The notes: a model not told the origin generated them from the letters alone. 8,150 nt of DNA from JAZKFP01 sp040386355 (GCA_040386355.1 JAZKFP010000173.1:1-8150), one strand, 5' to 3'. Counted from the stretch's first letter, positions 1-5,836 are shown. Numbers and translations are program-made.

Positions 1-17
1 TTGTGGGAAAGTACATG

Positions 18-42
18 CGGGCGAATGATTATTCGCCCCTAC
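18..42 (+). repeat. Inner palindrome A-left
   Basis: An 8-bp perfect stem, GGGCGAAT (19-26) with ATTCGCCC (31-38), encloses the loop GATT and is followed by CTAC. The 25-base unit is the exact reverse complement of 89-113. Each unit can therefore fold alone as a short hairpin, or the two can pair as one 25-bp stem across a 46-base loop. No T-tract follows, so it does not look like an intrinsic terminator. Confidence 0.85.
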
Positions 43-88
43 GGTATCCGTTAGATATTAAGGTGTTTTTAAGAAAGTGATGATTTTT

Positions 89-113
89 GTAGGGGCGAAT
101 AATCATTCGCCCG
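89..113 (-). repeat. Inner palindrome A-right
   Basis: An 8-bp perfect stem, GGGCGAAT (93-100) with ATTCGCCC (105-112), encloses the loop AATC. It is the perfect inverted partner of 18-42. The asymmetric flank (GTAG on the left here, CTAC on the right of 18-42) fixes its orientation as inverted relative to the other unit. Confidence 0.85.
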
Positions 114-247
114 TATTTAACGCTGCCTGTTACTGTGTGACCTTTACTGATTAAAAAGTTGAAAAGTGTTTTAGGAAAACTCATCTGCGTTCGCTATATA
201 CCGCTCAACTAATGTTTTCCCGCCTCAATTGATTGAAAAAACTGTTA

Positions 248-272
248 CGGGCGAATAATTATTCGCCCCTAC
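248..272 (+). repeat. Solo copy of the GGGCGAAT palindrome
   Basis: This is the same 25-base unit as 18-42 and in the same orientation. GGGCGAAT (249-256) pairs with ATTCGCCC (261-268) around the loop AATT, followed by CTAC. It lies outside the terminal repeat of copy A and has no inverted partner nearby, so it is a solitary unit or the remnant of another element. The rest of 203-415 is AT-rich leader sequence in which I see no gene, RNA or convincing promoter. Confidence 0.8.
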
Positions 273-415
273 ACCAAGAATCACATTAACTATCTTTCTC
301 AAATATTTGTCTCGCACAATTATTGCGCTTCTTGAGATCCAGCTTTATAAAGAATTACATTTTTTAAATTATGTTTTAAAATTTGTAAAATCCTTTGCAA
401 GCTATTGATTTCAAA

Positions 416-1579
416 ATGAAAAACAGACCGCTATTCAATTCAATTGCTGAACGTTTAAGCGAAGACTCACCGCTTATTCAGATGGTTATCGGCCCTCGAT
501 AAGTTGGTAAAACTACAGCGCTTAAACAAGCTTTGAATGGTAAAGGTGTCTATTTTTCGGCAGATTATCCGACGCCTTTACCTACAAGTACGCTTGAAAA
601 ATGGTGGAACGAAGCGTTGTTACATCCAGACCGTATTTTGGCAATCGATGAAATTCAAAAAGTGCCGCAATGGAGCGAGTTGATTAAGCAACTCTGGGAT
701 CAAAGTGAATTTAAATTAAAAGTGATCTTAACAGGCTCTTCGGCATTGTTGATGGAGAGAGGATTAAAAGAATCGCTAGCAGGTCGTTTTGAATTAATCC
801 GAGCAGAACATTGGAATTTAAAAGAAGCTTCAGAAGTTTTTGAAATGTCCGCCGAAACCTTTATTGAATTTGGCTGCTATCCAGGAGCGAATCGCTTTTT
901 AGAAAATATAGAACGATGGGGTTCATACGTGCGAGATGCAATCGTAGAACCTGTTTTGGGTAGAGATTTATTGTTGATGCATACTGTAGATTATCCCGCA
1001 TTATTACGACAAGTTTTTGCTGCAGCGGTAGCATTGCCTGCTCAAATTGTCAGCCTTCAAAAACTTCAAGGGCAAATGCAAGGTAAAGGCACATTACCAA
1101 CTATCCAATCGTACTTAGATATTTTGGGTCAATCTTTTTTAGTAAGTGCGATATATAAATATTCTGGGTCAGGCTTAAGAACAAACCGCAGCAGTCCAAA
1201 ATTAATTATTCATGACAATGCGTTTATGCGAGCGTTTGAAATTCCAATTTATGCGCCGCTGAGTCCTGAAAAAAAAGGACGCTATTTTGAAAATGCAGTT
1301 GGCGCACGTTTTATTGAAGCCGGTTGGCAGGTGTTTTACTGGAAAGATCGAGATCATGAAGCGGATTTTGTTGTGCTAGGGCCGCAAGGTCAAAAATGGG
1401 CCATCGAAGTCAAATCAAGCAATTATGAAAGCAAAGATTTAAATGGGATTCGCAAATTTTGTAGCATTCATCCCGATTTTTCACCACGTGTTATTTGTTT
1501 AACAGAATGTCAAGTTAGTGAAATTACACATGTACCGGTTGAAGGTGTTCTTAGTTTAAGTCGTGAAATGCATCTCTGA
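416..1579 (+). pseudogene. AAA+ ATPase with DUF4143 domain, interrupted by a stop codon in Walker A
   Basis: Read through one in-frame TAA (500-502), the gene encodes about 387 residues, close to the usual length of the AAA_14/DUF4143 ATPase family. The N-terminus begins MKNRPLFNSIAERL. The P-loop reads GPR-stop-VGKT where the family has GPRQVGKT, so a CAA-to-TAA change is the simplest explanation. Walker B is LAIDEIQ (D78, E79), and a sensor-like TGSS sits near 106-109. A DUF4143 region follows. The C-terminus has a PD-(D/E)XK-like pattern, HEADFVV then IEVKSS (D317, E331, K333). Restart at the ATG at 533 would give 348 residues lacking the P-loop, so ATP binding should be lost. Family members are widespread; their cellular role is poorly defined. 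The remainder of the frame is clean, so the lesion is recent or a sequencing error. No clear ribosome site precedes 416. Confidence 0.85.
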
Positions 1580-1650
1580 TTCAAAAAATCTTTTAAAAAT
1601 ACTGCTTCATGCTTTTAAGATACAGTATGAAATCTAGTCGAAGGTTAAGG

Positions 1651-1947
1651 TTATTGTAATTGCTTGATTTCGTCTTAAGATAAACCAGTAGTTAAGACAA
1701 TAGTTTCAATCGGAAGGTTTTGTTTAAGCATAGATTTCGCAACTTTATGAAGTGCTAATTCTTGGACTTCTTCACGGCCTTTTTGCAAGCCCTCTTCCAA
1801 ACCCTCTTGATGAGAACCTCTCATATTGGTGTTGTAATCAAGCAGGGATTTCCGGCACCATTCGTAGCGCTTACGTTCTTCCGGCGTTTGGCCGATAGTA
1901 TCTAGAATACGTTTAGCCTCTGAAATAAATTGGTTTTGAGTAATCAA
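1651..1947 (-). pseudogene. C-terminal remnant of an Rpn/PD-(D/E)XK nuclease-family transposase
   Basis: Only the tail of the protein remains. The visible frame gives about 90 residues: a helical segment with TPEERKRYEWCRKSLLDY, then a charged repeat of the EGLEEGLQKGREE type, then a small helical module (VAKSMLKQNLPIETI) ending in TTGLS. This arrangement is typical of the C-terminus of Rpn-family recombination-promoting nucleases and related putative transposases, which usually run to about 300 residues. The catalytic N-terminal domain is absent. The frame continues upstream of the TTG at 1947 into the vapC 3' end without an ATG until a TAG. At the other end a TAA (1675-1677) interrupts it, after which the frame reads DEIKQLQ and stops at 1651, matching the usual TGLS-x-EEI ending. 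No ribosome site is visible. It is probably not expressed as a functional protein. Confidence 0.7.
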
Positions 1948-1961
1948 ACCTTGGATGTCTT

Positions 1962-2378
1962 TTAATTGAAGGGATTTAGTAACTGCACGCCAGTACTAGA
2001 AAAATCTTTAACGTTTCGAGTAACTAATACCAAGTCGTAAGTTAATGCAATTGCTGCGATTTGTTTATCCAACGTATTATGATGCTGAGGTACACATAGT
2101 CGACCCCACACTTGTGCTTCATTTGCTGTGAAATCTAATATACGGTCTTTATACTCTTCAAGTATTTTTTTCAGCCATTTTTCTAATAAACTGGCTTGCT
2201 TTTTATCGCCTCGATGACGAACTAACCCAACACCACGACGCAACTCTCCGATAGTAATAACACTTAGGAAAGCCTTCATTTCTTTTTCATCAAGTAATTT
2301 AAAAAAATTTATTACGCCGCTGTTCGCCTTTGAATTTTTTCTAATTTCACTAATTATATTTGTATCAATTAAATACAT
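1962..2378 (-). CDS. VapC/FitB-type PIN-domain toxin
   Basis: This 138-residue protein is a complete PIN-domain ribonuclease of a type II toxin-antitoxin pair, expected to cut RNA (tRNA or rRNA in characterised relatives) when freed from its antitoxin. The acidic metal-binding residues are all visible: D5 in LIDTNIISE, E45 in ITIGELRRG, D104 in TLDKQIAAIA, and D125 in VTRNVKDF. The start codon overlaps the antitoxin stop by one base (TAATG), indicating translational coupling. The 3' end lies 14 bases from the Rpn remnant. Family and completeness are clear; the RNA target cannot be read from the sequence. The FitB subgroup is favoured by the partner antitoxin. Confidence 0.92.
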   Translation of the reverse strand: MYLIDTNIISEIRKNSKANSGVINFFKLLDEKEMKAFLSVITIGELRRGVGLVRHRGDKKQASLLEKWLKKILEEYKDRILDFTANEAQVWGRLCVPQHHNTLDKQIAAIALTYDLVLVTRNVKDFSSTGVQLLNPFN

Positions 2379-2623
2379 TAGTCAAAAACACCTTTTGAAC
2401 GAGCATCTTTGGAAAAATCTTGTTGACGTTCAAAATCTGAATCTTCGCCAACGTTTGGAATTTTCATTAACACTTCATGAAAGGGCTTTGGAGATCTTCG
2501 CAGTAATACTTGCTCAAGAATCTGTCTATGCTCGGCTTCAGCACTAATGCCATGTTGGCTTGCCCGCAATTTAAGGGCTTGAGCAATTTTTTCATCTACA
2601 TTGCGAACAATTAAATTAGCCAT
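2378..2623 (-). CDS. FitA/VapB-like ribbon-helix-helix antitoxin
   Basis: This 81-residue protein is the antitoxin partner of the PIN toxin. It begins MANLIVRNVDEKIAQAL, the N-terminal strand of FitA-type ribbon-helix-helix DNA-binding proteins. The helices follow (ALKLRASQHGISAEAEHRQILEQVL), and then a C-terminal tail (about 45-81) that in relatives threads into the toxin active site. Start choice is supported by a GGAG Shine-Dalgarno (2631-2634 on this strand) 7 bases before the ATG. The gene is directly upstream of the toxin with a one-base overlap. It should repress its own operon through the palindromes at 2657-2675. Confidence 0.9.
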   Translation of the reverse strand: MANLIVRNVDEKIAQALKLRASQHGISAEAEHRQILEQVLLRRSPKPFHEVLMKIPNVGEDSDFERQQDFSKDARSKGVFD

Positions 2624-2656
2624 AATTCATCTCCAAACAAACTCTAAACACATGAG

Positions 2657-2684
2657 ATGATATCATTGATATCAAAATTTGCAA
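2657..2684 (-). promoter_or_regulatory. Promoter and double-palindrome operator of the toxin-antitoxin operon
   Basis: Two 10-base palindromes, ATGATATCAT (2657-2666) and TTGATATCAA (2666-2675), share one base, so TGATATCA occurs twice at 9-base spacing. On the minus strand a -35-like TTGCAA (2679-2684) and a -10-like TATCAT (2657-2662) are separated by 16 bases, so the operator would cover the spacer and the -10. From memory, FitAB of Neisseria binds half-sites close to TGCTATCA; the resemblance supports autorepression but is not proof. Confidence 0.55.
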
Positions 2685-2695
2685 TAGAAGAATTT

Positions 2696-4072
2696 TTATT
2701 CTTTTCCTTTAACCGGCGCAACCATTTCTTTTAATTTCTCTAATTGATTACTTTTATCATCTGTTATATGAATCGTCCGATTTGGAAATGGAATTTCGAT
2801 TCCTTCGGCATCAAATATTTTTTTCATACGTTTGTTAAATTCTCGCGAAACATTCCATTGTTGCATCCGAACGGTTTTTATACGTGCTTTAATAATAACG
2901 GCACTGTCGGCAAATCGATCTAGCCCAAAAATTTCAAGTGGCTCTAAAATCATGTGTTTAAAAATTTCATCTTCACGCATTTCATCGTCAATTTTTTTCA
3001 ATAAAATAACAACTGTTTCAAAGTCTTCACGATACGAAATACCAATATCAAAAACTGCACAACTAAATTCTTTGGTTAAATTTTCAACCACCGTAATTTC
3101 ACCAAATGGTACGGTATAAACCGTTCCATCCAAATTACGCAGTTGCACTTTTCGAATTGTTATTTTTTCAATAACGCCAGTTTTGCTGGCAAGGGTTGCT
3201 ACATCACCAACTTGAATAAGATCTTCCAAAATAATAATAAAGCCTGTTAATAAATCTTTAATAATAGTTTGCGCACCAAAACCAATCGCAACACCTAATA
3301 CACCGGCACCGGCGAGTAACGGCATAACATCAATGCCAATTTCCGATAACAGCATTAACGTGAAAATGGTAAAAAAGACGATATACACCGTATTACGCGC
3401 GATGGGTAATAACGTATCAATTCTTGATTGACTACTATTCCCCCAACGTAAAAAAGCAATTTCAAGCAAACCACTAACAACTTCAATAAAAATGGCGCCA
3501 CCTAAAATAATAAAATACACCGTTAACGTACGCGCAAATGCAGCCATTAAAAATTCAGTAGAAATATATTTATCCAGTGATACATTCCAAGTAATAGTCA
3601 GAGCACTAAGTGCTGCAATAGTAATTAGCGCTACAAAAAGTGCGTAAATAAATTTATAGTAAAAATCCATCTTATCGGCGGTAATACGGAAATGCACAGC
3701 AAAATTTAATAATCGATTTCGTATTAGTAAAGTTAATTTTCTGGCAATAAATCCACCACCGATGGTAATCAGCGCAATAATTGCAGTGGTTAATAACCGA
3801 GTGTTTAAACTTTTATCCAACCCCAATTTTTTCATAGTTTCTAAATATATCTTTTCCCAGGAATCAAATATTGAATTTACTGGAATCTTCTCACTTAAAT
3901 TAGGTTTTTTAATTTTATCCGTTTCCTCTTTCGAGGTTGATGCGGTACTCTGAGCTTCTGAAGATGCCGCCTCTTGCGCCACTACAGCTTGTGGGATAAC
4001 AATAGAAAAAATACATGCAAAAACAGCACTTAAAAATATTCCGATAACACGTTGAACAGAAATCAATCTCAT
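2696..4072 (-). CDS. MscS-family mechanosensitive channel with N-terminal signal peptide
   Basis: This 458-residue membrane protein should open under membrane tension to release solutes during osmotic downshock. Residues 1-33 look like a signal peptide (MRLISVQRVI then a hydrophobic run ending AVVAQ), followed by a Ser/Thr/Glu-rich periplasmic stretch (about 35-60). Transmembrane segments appear near 93-113, 140-162, 178-205 and 226-246. The pore helix of the MscS domain is at 251-283 (PLLAGAGVLGVAIGFGAQ), followed by the cytosolic beta domain (ILEDLIQVGD, TVYTVPFGEI). The C-terminal alpha/beta domain ends in IPFPNRTIHI, a family signature. It is larger than E. coli MscS (286 residues) because of the additional N-terminal helices. 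The start faces that of the DUF2845-like gene with 18 bases between them, so its promoter must lie within that gene's 5' end. Only a weak AAAGAG precedes the ATG. Which paralogue it represents is uncertain. Confidence 0.9.
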   Translation of the reverse strand: MRLISVQRVIGIFLSAVFACIFSIVIPQAVVAQEAASSEAQSTASTSKEETDKIKKPNLSEKIPVNSIFDSWEKIYLETMKKLGLDKSLNTRLLTTAIIALITIGGGFIARKLTLLIRNRLLNFAVHFRITADKMDFYYKFIYALFVALITIAALSALTITWNVSLDKYISTEFLMAAFARTLTVYFIILGGAIFIEVVSGLLEIAFLRWGNSSQSRIDTLLPIARNTVYIVFFTIFTLMLLSEIGIDVMPLLAGAGVLGVAIGFGAQTIIKDLLTGFIIILEDLIQVGDVATLASKTGVIEKITIRKVQLRNLDGTVYTVPFGEITVVENLTKEFSCAVFDIGISYREDFETVVILLKKIDDEMREDEIFKHMILEPLEIFGLDRFADSAVIIKARIKTVRMQQWNVSREFNKRMKKIFDAEGIEIPFPNRTIHITDDKSNQLEKLKEMVAPVKGKE

Positions 4073-4090
4073 AACTGCGTACTCTTTAAA

Positions 4091-4480
4091 ATGATGTGGA
4101 AATTACTTTTAAATTATTTTTCAGTATTTACCTTTTTGATAGCATTCTCTGCTTCTGATATAGTTTTTGCTGACAGCGGAATGTATTGCGGACGTAGACT
4201 TATTAGCTTAGGCGATTCTTCGCATAAAGTTCGCAAATTATGCGGTGAGCCCGTCGATATGCAACAAAGAACTGAAGTACGTTCACTAAGCACAAGAACT
4301 CCCTATTTAAGACAGCGTCATCCATATGCGCAAAGACAACCCGACTTTGTGGGCACTCGAGTCATCGAAATTACCATTGAAGAATGGTTTTACGATTTTG
4401 GCTCTGCACGTTTATCACGCCAGTTAATATTCGAGCAAGGCCGATTAGTGCGTGTGCGAACAGAAGGTTATGGAGAATAA
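4091..4480 (+). CDS. Secreted DUF2845-like protein
   Basis: This is a small exported protein of about 129 residues. A hydrophobic signal peptide (MMWKLLLNYFSVFTF onward) probably ends at VFA before DSGMYC. The mature part has CGRRLISLGDSSHKVRKLCGEP, with two cysteines that could form a disulfide. That pattern of a cysteine, a GDS and a CGEP is what I associate with DUF2845. It ends in a strand-rich region (IEITIEEWFYDFGSARLSRQLIFEQGR). The ATG at 4091 (or 4094) is preferred because an upstream TTG at 4052 would add a polar extension before the signal peptide and overlap the divergent channel gene. Neither start has a clear Shine-Dalgarno. Function is unknown; periplasmic location is inferred. 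Confidence 0.8.
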   Translation: MMWKLLLNYFSVFTFLIAFSASDIVFADSGMYCGRRLISLGDSSHKVRKLCGEPVDMQQRTEVRSLSTRTPYLRQRHPYAQRQPDFVGTRVIEITIEEWFYDFGSARLSRQLIFEQGRLVRVRTEGYGE

Positions 4481-4502
4481 CCTTTCCTATGAAATTTTTT
4501 AA

Positions 4503-4667
4503 TCAAATGTCTGAAACATCTACTACGTAGGCCTTACTCGCCTGATCTTGCAATTCAAAACGACGATTCGCTGCACGTAATTCATCACGCACATCACCAA
4601 TATTTTCTGCGATGTTGTAAAGAAAATAACAGACCACAATTAAACTCAAGAAAATAAAAAATCCCAT
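4503..4667 (-). CDS. Small single-pass membrane protein, 54 residues
   Basis: This is a short gene that length cut-offs would miss. The protein starts MGFFIFLSLIVVCYFLYNI, one transmembrane helix of about 18 residues. A charged, probably cytoplasmic helix follows (ENIGDVRDELRAANRRFELQ), then a short tail ending VVDVSDI. A strong Shine-Dalgarno AGAGGTGA (plus-strand 4671-4678) stands at good spacing before the ATG. It begins 25 bases after the gmk stop on the same strand, so it is likely co-transcribed with gmk. The helix after the membrane segment is amphipathic in style and could mediate oligomerisation. I do not recognise the family. It occupies the place where rpoZ often follows gmk in gammaproteobacteria, but it shows no resemblance to the omega subunit. 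Confidence 0.75.
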   Translation of the reverse strand: MGFFIFLSLIVVCYFLYNIAENIGDVRDELRAANRRFELQDQASKAYVVDVSDI

Positions 4668-4670
4668 AAA

Positions 4671-4678
4671 TCACCTCT
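4671..4678 (-). promoter_or_regulatory. Shine-Dalgarno of the 54-residue membrane protein
   Basis: On the minus strand AGAGGTGA lies 3 bases before the ATG (its AGAGG core 6 bases before). It is the best ribosome-binding site in the window and is the main reason to accept this short gene as real. Confidence 0.75.
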
Positions 4679-4692
4679 AAATAAATTTAAAA

Positions 4693-5328
4693 TCATTGTA
4701 AATATTCTATCAGATCCGGTTGACGTAACTTCATAATCGATTGTCTATACCGATTCGCTCTAATAATACTAATTAATGTCATCAGACATTCGTCAAACTG
4801 ATCGTTCACTACCCAATATTGATATCGATCCGAATGCGACATTTCAAAACGCGCTTCAGACAAACGTCGATCAATAACTTCAGGTGTATCTTTACCACGT
4901 GTAATTAATCTATTGCGCAACGCGTCAATGCTTGGTGGAAAAATAAAGATTGATTGTGCATTGGGTCGAGTTTGCATCACTTGCTGCGCACCTTGCCAAT
5001 CAATTTCCAAAATTACGTCTTGGCCTTGCTGTAATGCAACGTCTACTTCTTTCTGCGAAGTTCCATAACTACGGCCAAATACTAGTGCCCATTCTAAAAA
5101 TTGTTTGGACTCCACAAATTGTTCAAATGTTGTTTGATCAACAAAGTGATAATGCACACCCGGCTCTTCACCGACCCGCGGTAATCGCGTCGTATGCGAG
5201 ACTGAAACTTTTATTCGATCAACCATTGTTAATAGTTGATGAATCAAACTGGTTTTTCCTGCACCTGAAGGCGCTGAAACAATCCATAAAGTTCCGGGAA
5301 CTGGAACGTGGTTCGAAGAAGAATTCAT
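4693..5328 (-). CDS. gmk: Guanylate kinase
   Basis: This 211-residue cytosolic enzyme transfers phosphate from ATP to GMP, giving GDP for GTP and dGTP synthesis. The P-loop is APSGAGKTS (19-27). The GMP-binding region has SHTTRLPRVGEEPGVHYHFV (44-63) and EWALVFGRSYGTS (79-91). The nucleotide-fold strand LEIDWQGAQQV (107-117) and the lid arginines (RRLSEARFEM) are present. Length matches the usual 205-210 residues and no key residue is missing. The start gives a modest GAGA site 8 bases upstream. In many gammaproteobacteria gmk lies with yicC upstream and rpoZ-spoT downstream. Here neither neighbour is present: the repeat copy B and a small membrane protein occupy those positions. Confidence 0.97.
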   Translation of the reverse strand: MNSSSNHVPVPGTLWIVSAPSGAGKTSLIHQLLTMVDRIKVSVSHTTRLPRVGEEPGVHYHFVDQTTFEQFVESKQFLEWALVFGRSYGTSQKEVDVALQQGQDVILEIDWQGAQQVMQTRPNAQSIFIFPPSIDALRNRLITRGKDTPEVIDRRLSEARFEMSHSDRYQYWVVNDQFDECLMTLISIIRANRYRQSIMKLRQPDLIEYLQ

Positions 5329-5368
5329 TGCGTGATCTCGTTCAAATAAAAATATGTCGCGTGCGCAG

Positions 5369-5396
5369 ACTATACCGTCTATTCGTTAGATTGGAA
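5369..5396 (-). promoter_or_regulatory. Possible gmk promoter
   Basis: On the minus strand a TATAGT -10 (5369-5374) lies 16 bases from a weak -35-like TTCCAA (5391-5396). It is placed 40 bases before the gmk ATG. The -10 is good and the -35 poor, so this is a candidate only. The remainder of 5329-5481 shows no gene. Confidence 0.3.
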
Positions 5397-5553
5397 GAAC
5401 TACACATTTGGATTGAATGTTAGCACTGATTGAAAGTTGCTCTTTAGTTTGCGCATAGAATTCCAAATTTACTCTTCTTAAAGATATAGCGAACGCAGAT
5501 GAGAATTCCACGTTGTAATATCTTATAAGTGGTGTTTTGTGGAAAAATACATG

Positions 5554-5578
5554 CGAGCGAAAGATGTTTTGCCCCTAC
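5554..5578 (+). repeat. Inner palindrome B-left (degenerate stem)
   Basis: The unit is equivalent to 18-42 but carries GAAA-GATG-TTTT in place of GAAT-GATT-ATTC. An A in GAGC and a T in TTTTG weaken the local stem compared with the B-right unit. Confidence 0.7.
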
Positions 5579-5625
5579 ATTAATCCTCAAAGACTCGGAT
5601 ATTTCTAGGAAAGTGAACATTTTAT

Positions 5626-5650
5626 GTAAGGGCGAAACATCTTTCGCCCG
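5626..5650 (-). repeat. Inner palindrome B-right
   Basis: A perfect 8-bp stem, GGGCGAAA (5630-5637) with TTTCGCCC (5642-5649), encloses the loop CATC. It is the inverted partner of 5554-5578. Compared with copy A, both stem strands have changed together so that pairing is kept. Confidence 0.8.
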
Positions 5651-5708
5651 TGTTGAACGCTGCCTATTTCCTATTAAATATTAGAAAAGTGTTTTAGGAA
5701 ATTTCATG

Positions 5709-5753
5709 TGCGTTTGGTATATGCCAGACGCAAAATGGTTTAAGAGTTGCGTC
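5709..5753 (+). promoter_or_regulatory. Two mutually exclusive hairpins upstream of rph
   Basis: The first hairpin pairs TGCGTTTGG (5709-5717) with CCAGACGCA (5724-5732), 9 bp including one G-U, with the 6-base loop TATATG. The second pairs GACGCAA (5727-5733) with TTGCGTC (5747-5753), 7 bp with a 13-base loop. They share 5727-5732 and cannot form together. The first hairpin uses the right terminus of repeat copy B. A regulatory role requires that transcription start upstream of 5709, which I cannot show. Confidence 0.35.
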
Positions 5754-5784
5754 ACTCCAGGTAAACTCACTGTCACAAAATACT

Positions 5785-5819
5785 CAGCATTATTCTGCTG
5801 CTTTCTTTTTTCTGTTTTT
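5785..5819 (+). terminator. Leader hairpin with T-rich tract before rph
   Basis: A short stem, CAGCA (5785-5789) with TGCTG (5796-5800), with the 6-base loop TTATTC, is followed at once by a pyrimidine run (5801-5819, 14 T of 19). The tract ends 3 bases before the rph ribosome site. The layout resembles a weak intrinsic terminator or a pause-type attenuator. The 5-bp stem is too weak to call it an efficient terminator. Confidence 0.35.
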
Positions 5820-5836
5820 AACAAGGTATGTTGATC

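Larger units (their letters stand above)
1..202 (+). repeat. Compound inverted-repeat element, copy A (left end outside window)
   Basis: This is a MITE-like non-coding element. It aligns with copy B at 5537-5725 over its whole visible length, including an identical 15-base block ending in GTGTTTTAGG and a shared AACGCTGCCT. Two inner palindromes (18-42 and 89-113) are exact reverse complements of each other over 25 bases. The right terminal repeat (169-202, core TCATCTGCGTTCGCTATATA) recurs inverted at 5482-5509 and 8098-8129. The left terminus must lie upstream of the window. No open reading frame is present, so any mobility would depend on a transposase elsewhere. I do not recognise a named family. 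Confidence 0.8.
5482..5725 (+). repeat. Compound inverted-repeat element, copy B (complete)
   Basis: This 244-bp element has imperfect terminal inverted repeats. The left end 5482-5509 (GCGAACGCAGATGAG core) and the right end 5692-5725 (TCATGTGCGTTTGGTATAT core) match at roughly 21 of 27 positions. Inside are two palindromes in opposite orientation, 5554-5578 and 5626-5650, which match each other inversely at 22 of 25 positions. From 5537 on it aligns with copy A. It fills most of the 508-base gap between gmk and rph. No target-site duplication is obvious and no protein is encoded. MITE-like mobilisation is inferred from the structure. Confidence 0.8.

Noticed and set aside
1..272. CRISPR-like array of repeats
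   Set aside because: Only three units occur, orientation alternates, spacing is irregular (46 and 134 bases between units), and no cas gene is present.
500..502. Recoded TAA (stop reassignment or readthrough)
   Set aside because: Most other genes here end in TAA (antitoxin, toxin, channel, DUF2845-like, rph, pyrE), and no internal TAA occurs in them.
1599..1628. Hairpin ATACTG/CAGTAT between the ATPase pseudogene and the Rpn remnant
   Set aside because: A 6-bp A/T-rich stem with an 18-base loop and no T-tract is within what chance gives in AT-rich DNA.
2832..3119. Plus-strand frame inside the channel gene
   Set aside because: It is the antisense shadow of the conserved MscS C-terminal domain with Ser/Ile-rich composition typical of shadows.
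4052..4090. Longer N-terminus of the DUF2845-like protein from TTG
   Set aside because: It would place a polar stretch before the signal peptide and overlap the channel gene start; the ATG at 4091 or 4094 fits better.
4481..4502. Shared terminator between the convergent DUF2845-like gene and micro-protein
   Set aside because: No inverted repeat of useful length is present in this short gap.
4950..5423. Plus-strand frame of 157 codons
   Set aside because: It is antisense to gmk, which has every family motif; the translation resembles nothing and has no ribosome site.
5828..5836. rph start at the first ATG
   Set aside because: The AAGG ribosome site is only 1 base from this ATG but 10 bases from the next, and the extra residues have no family support.
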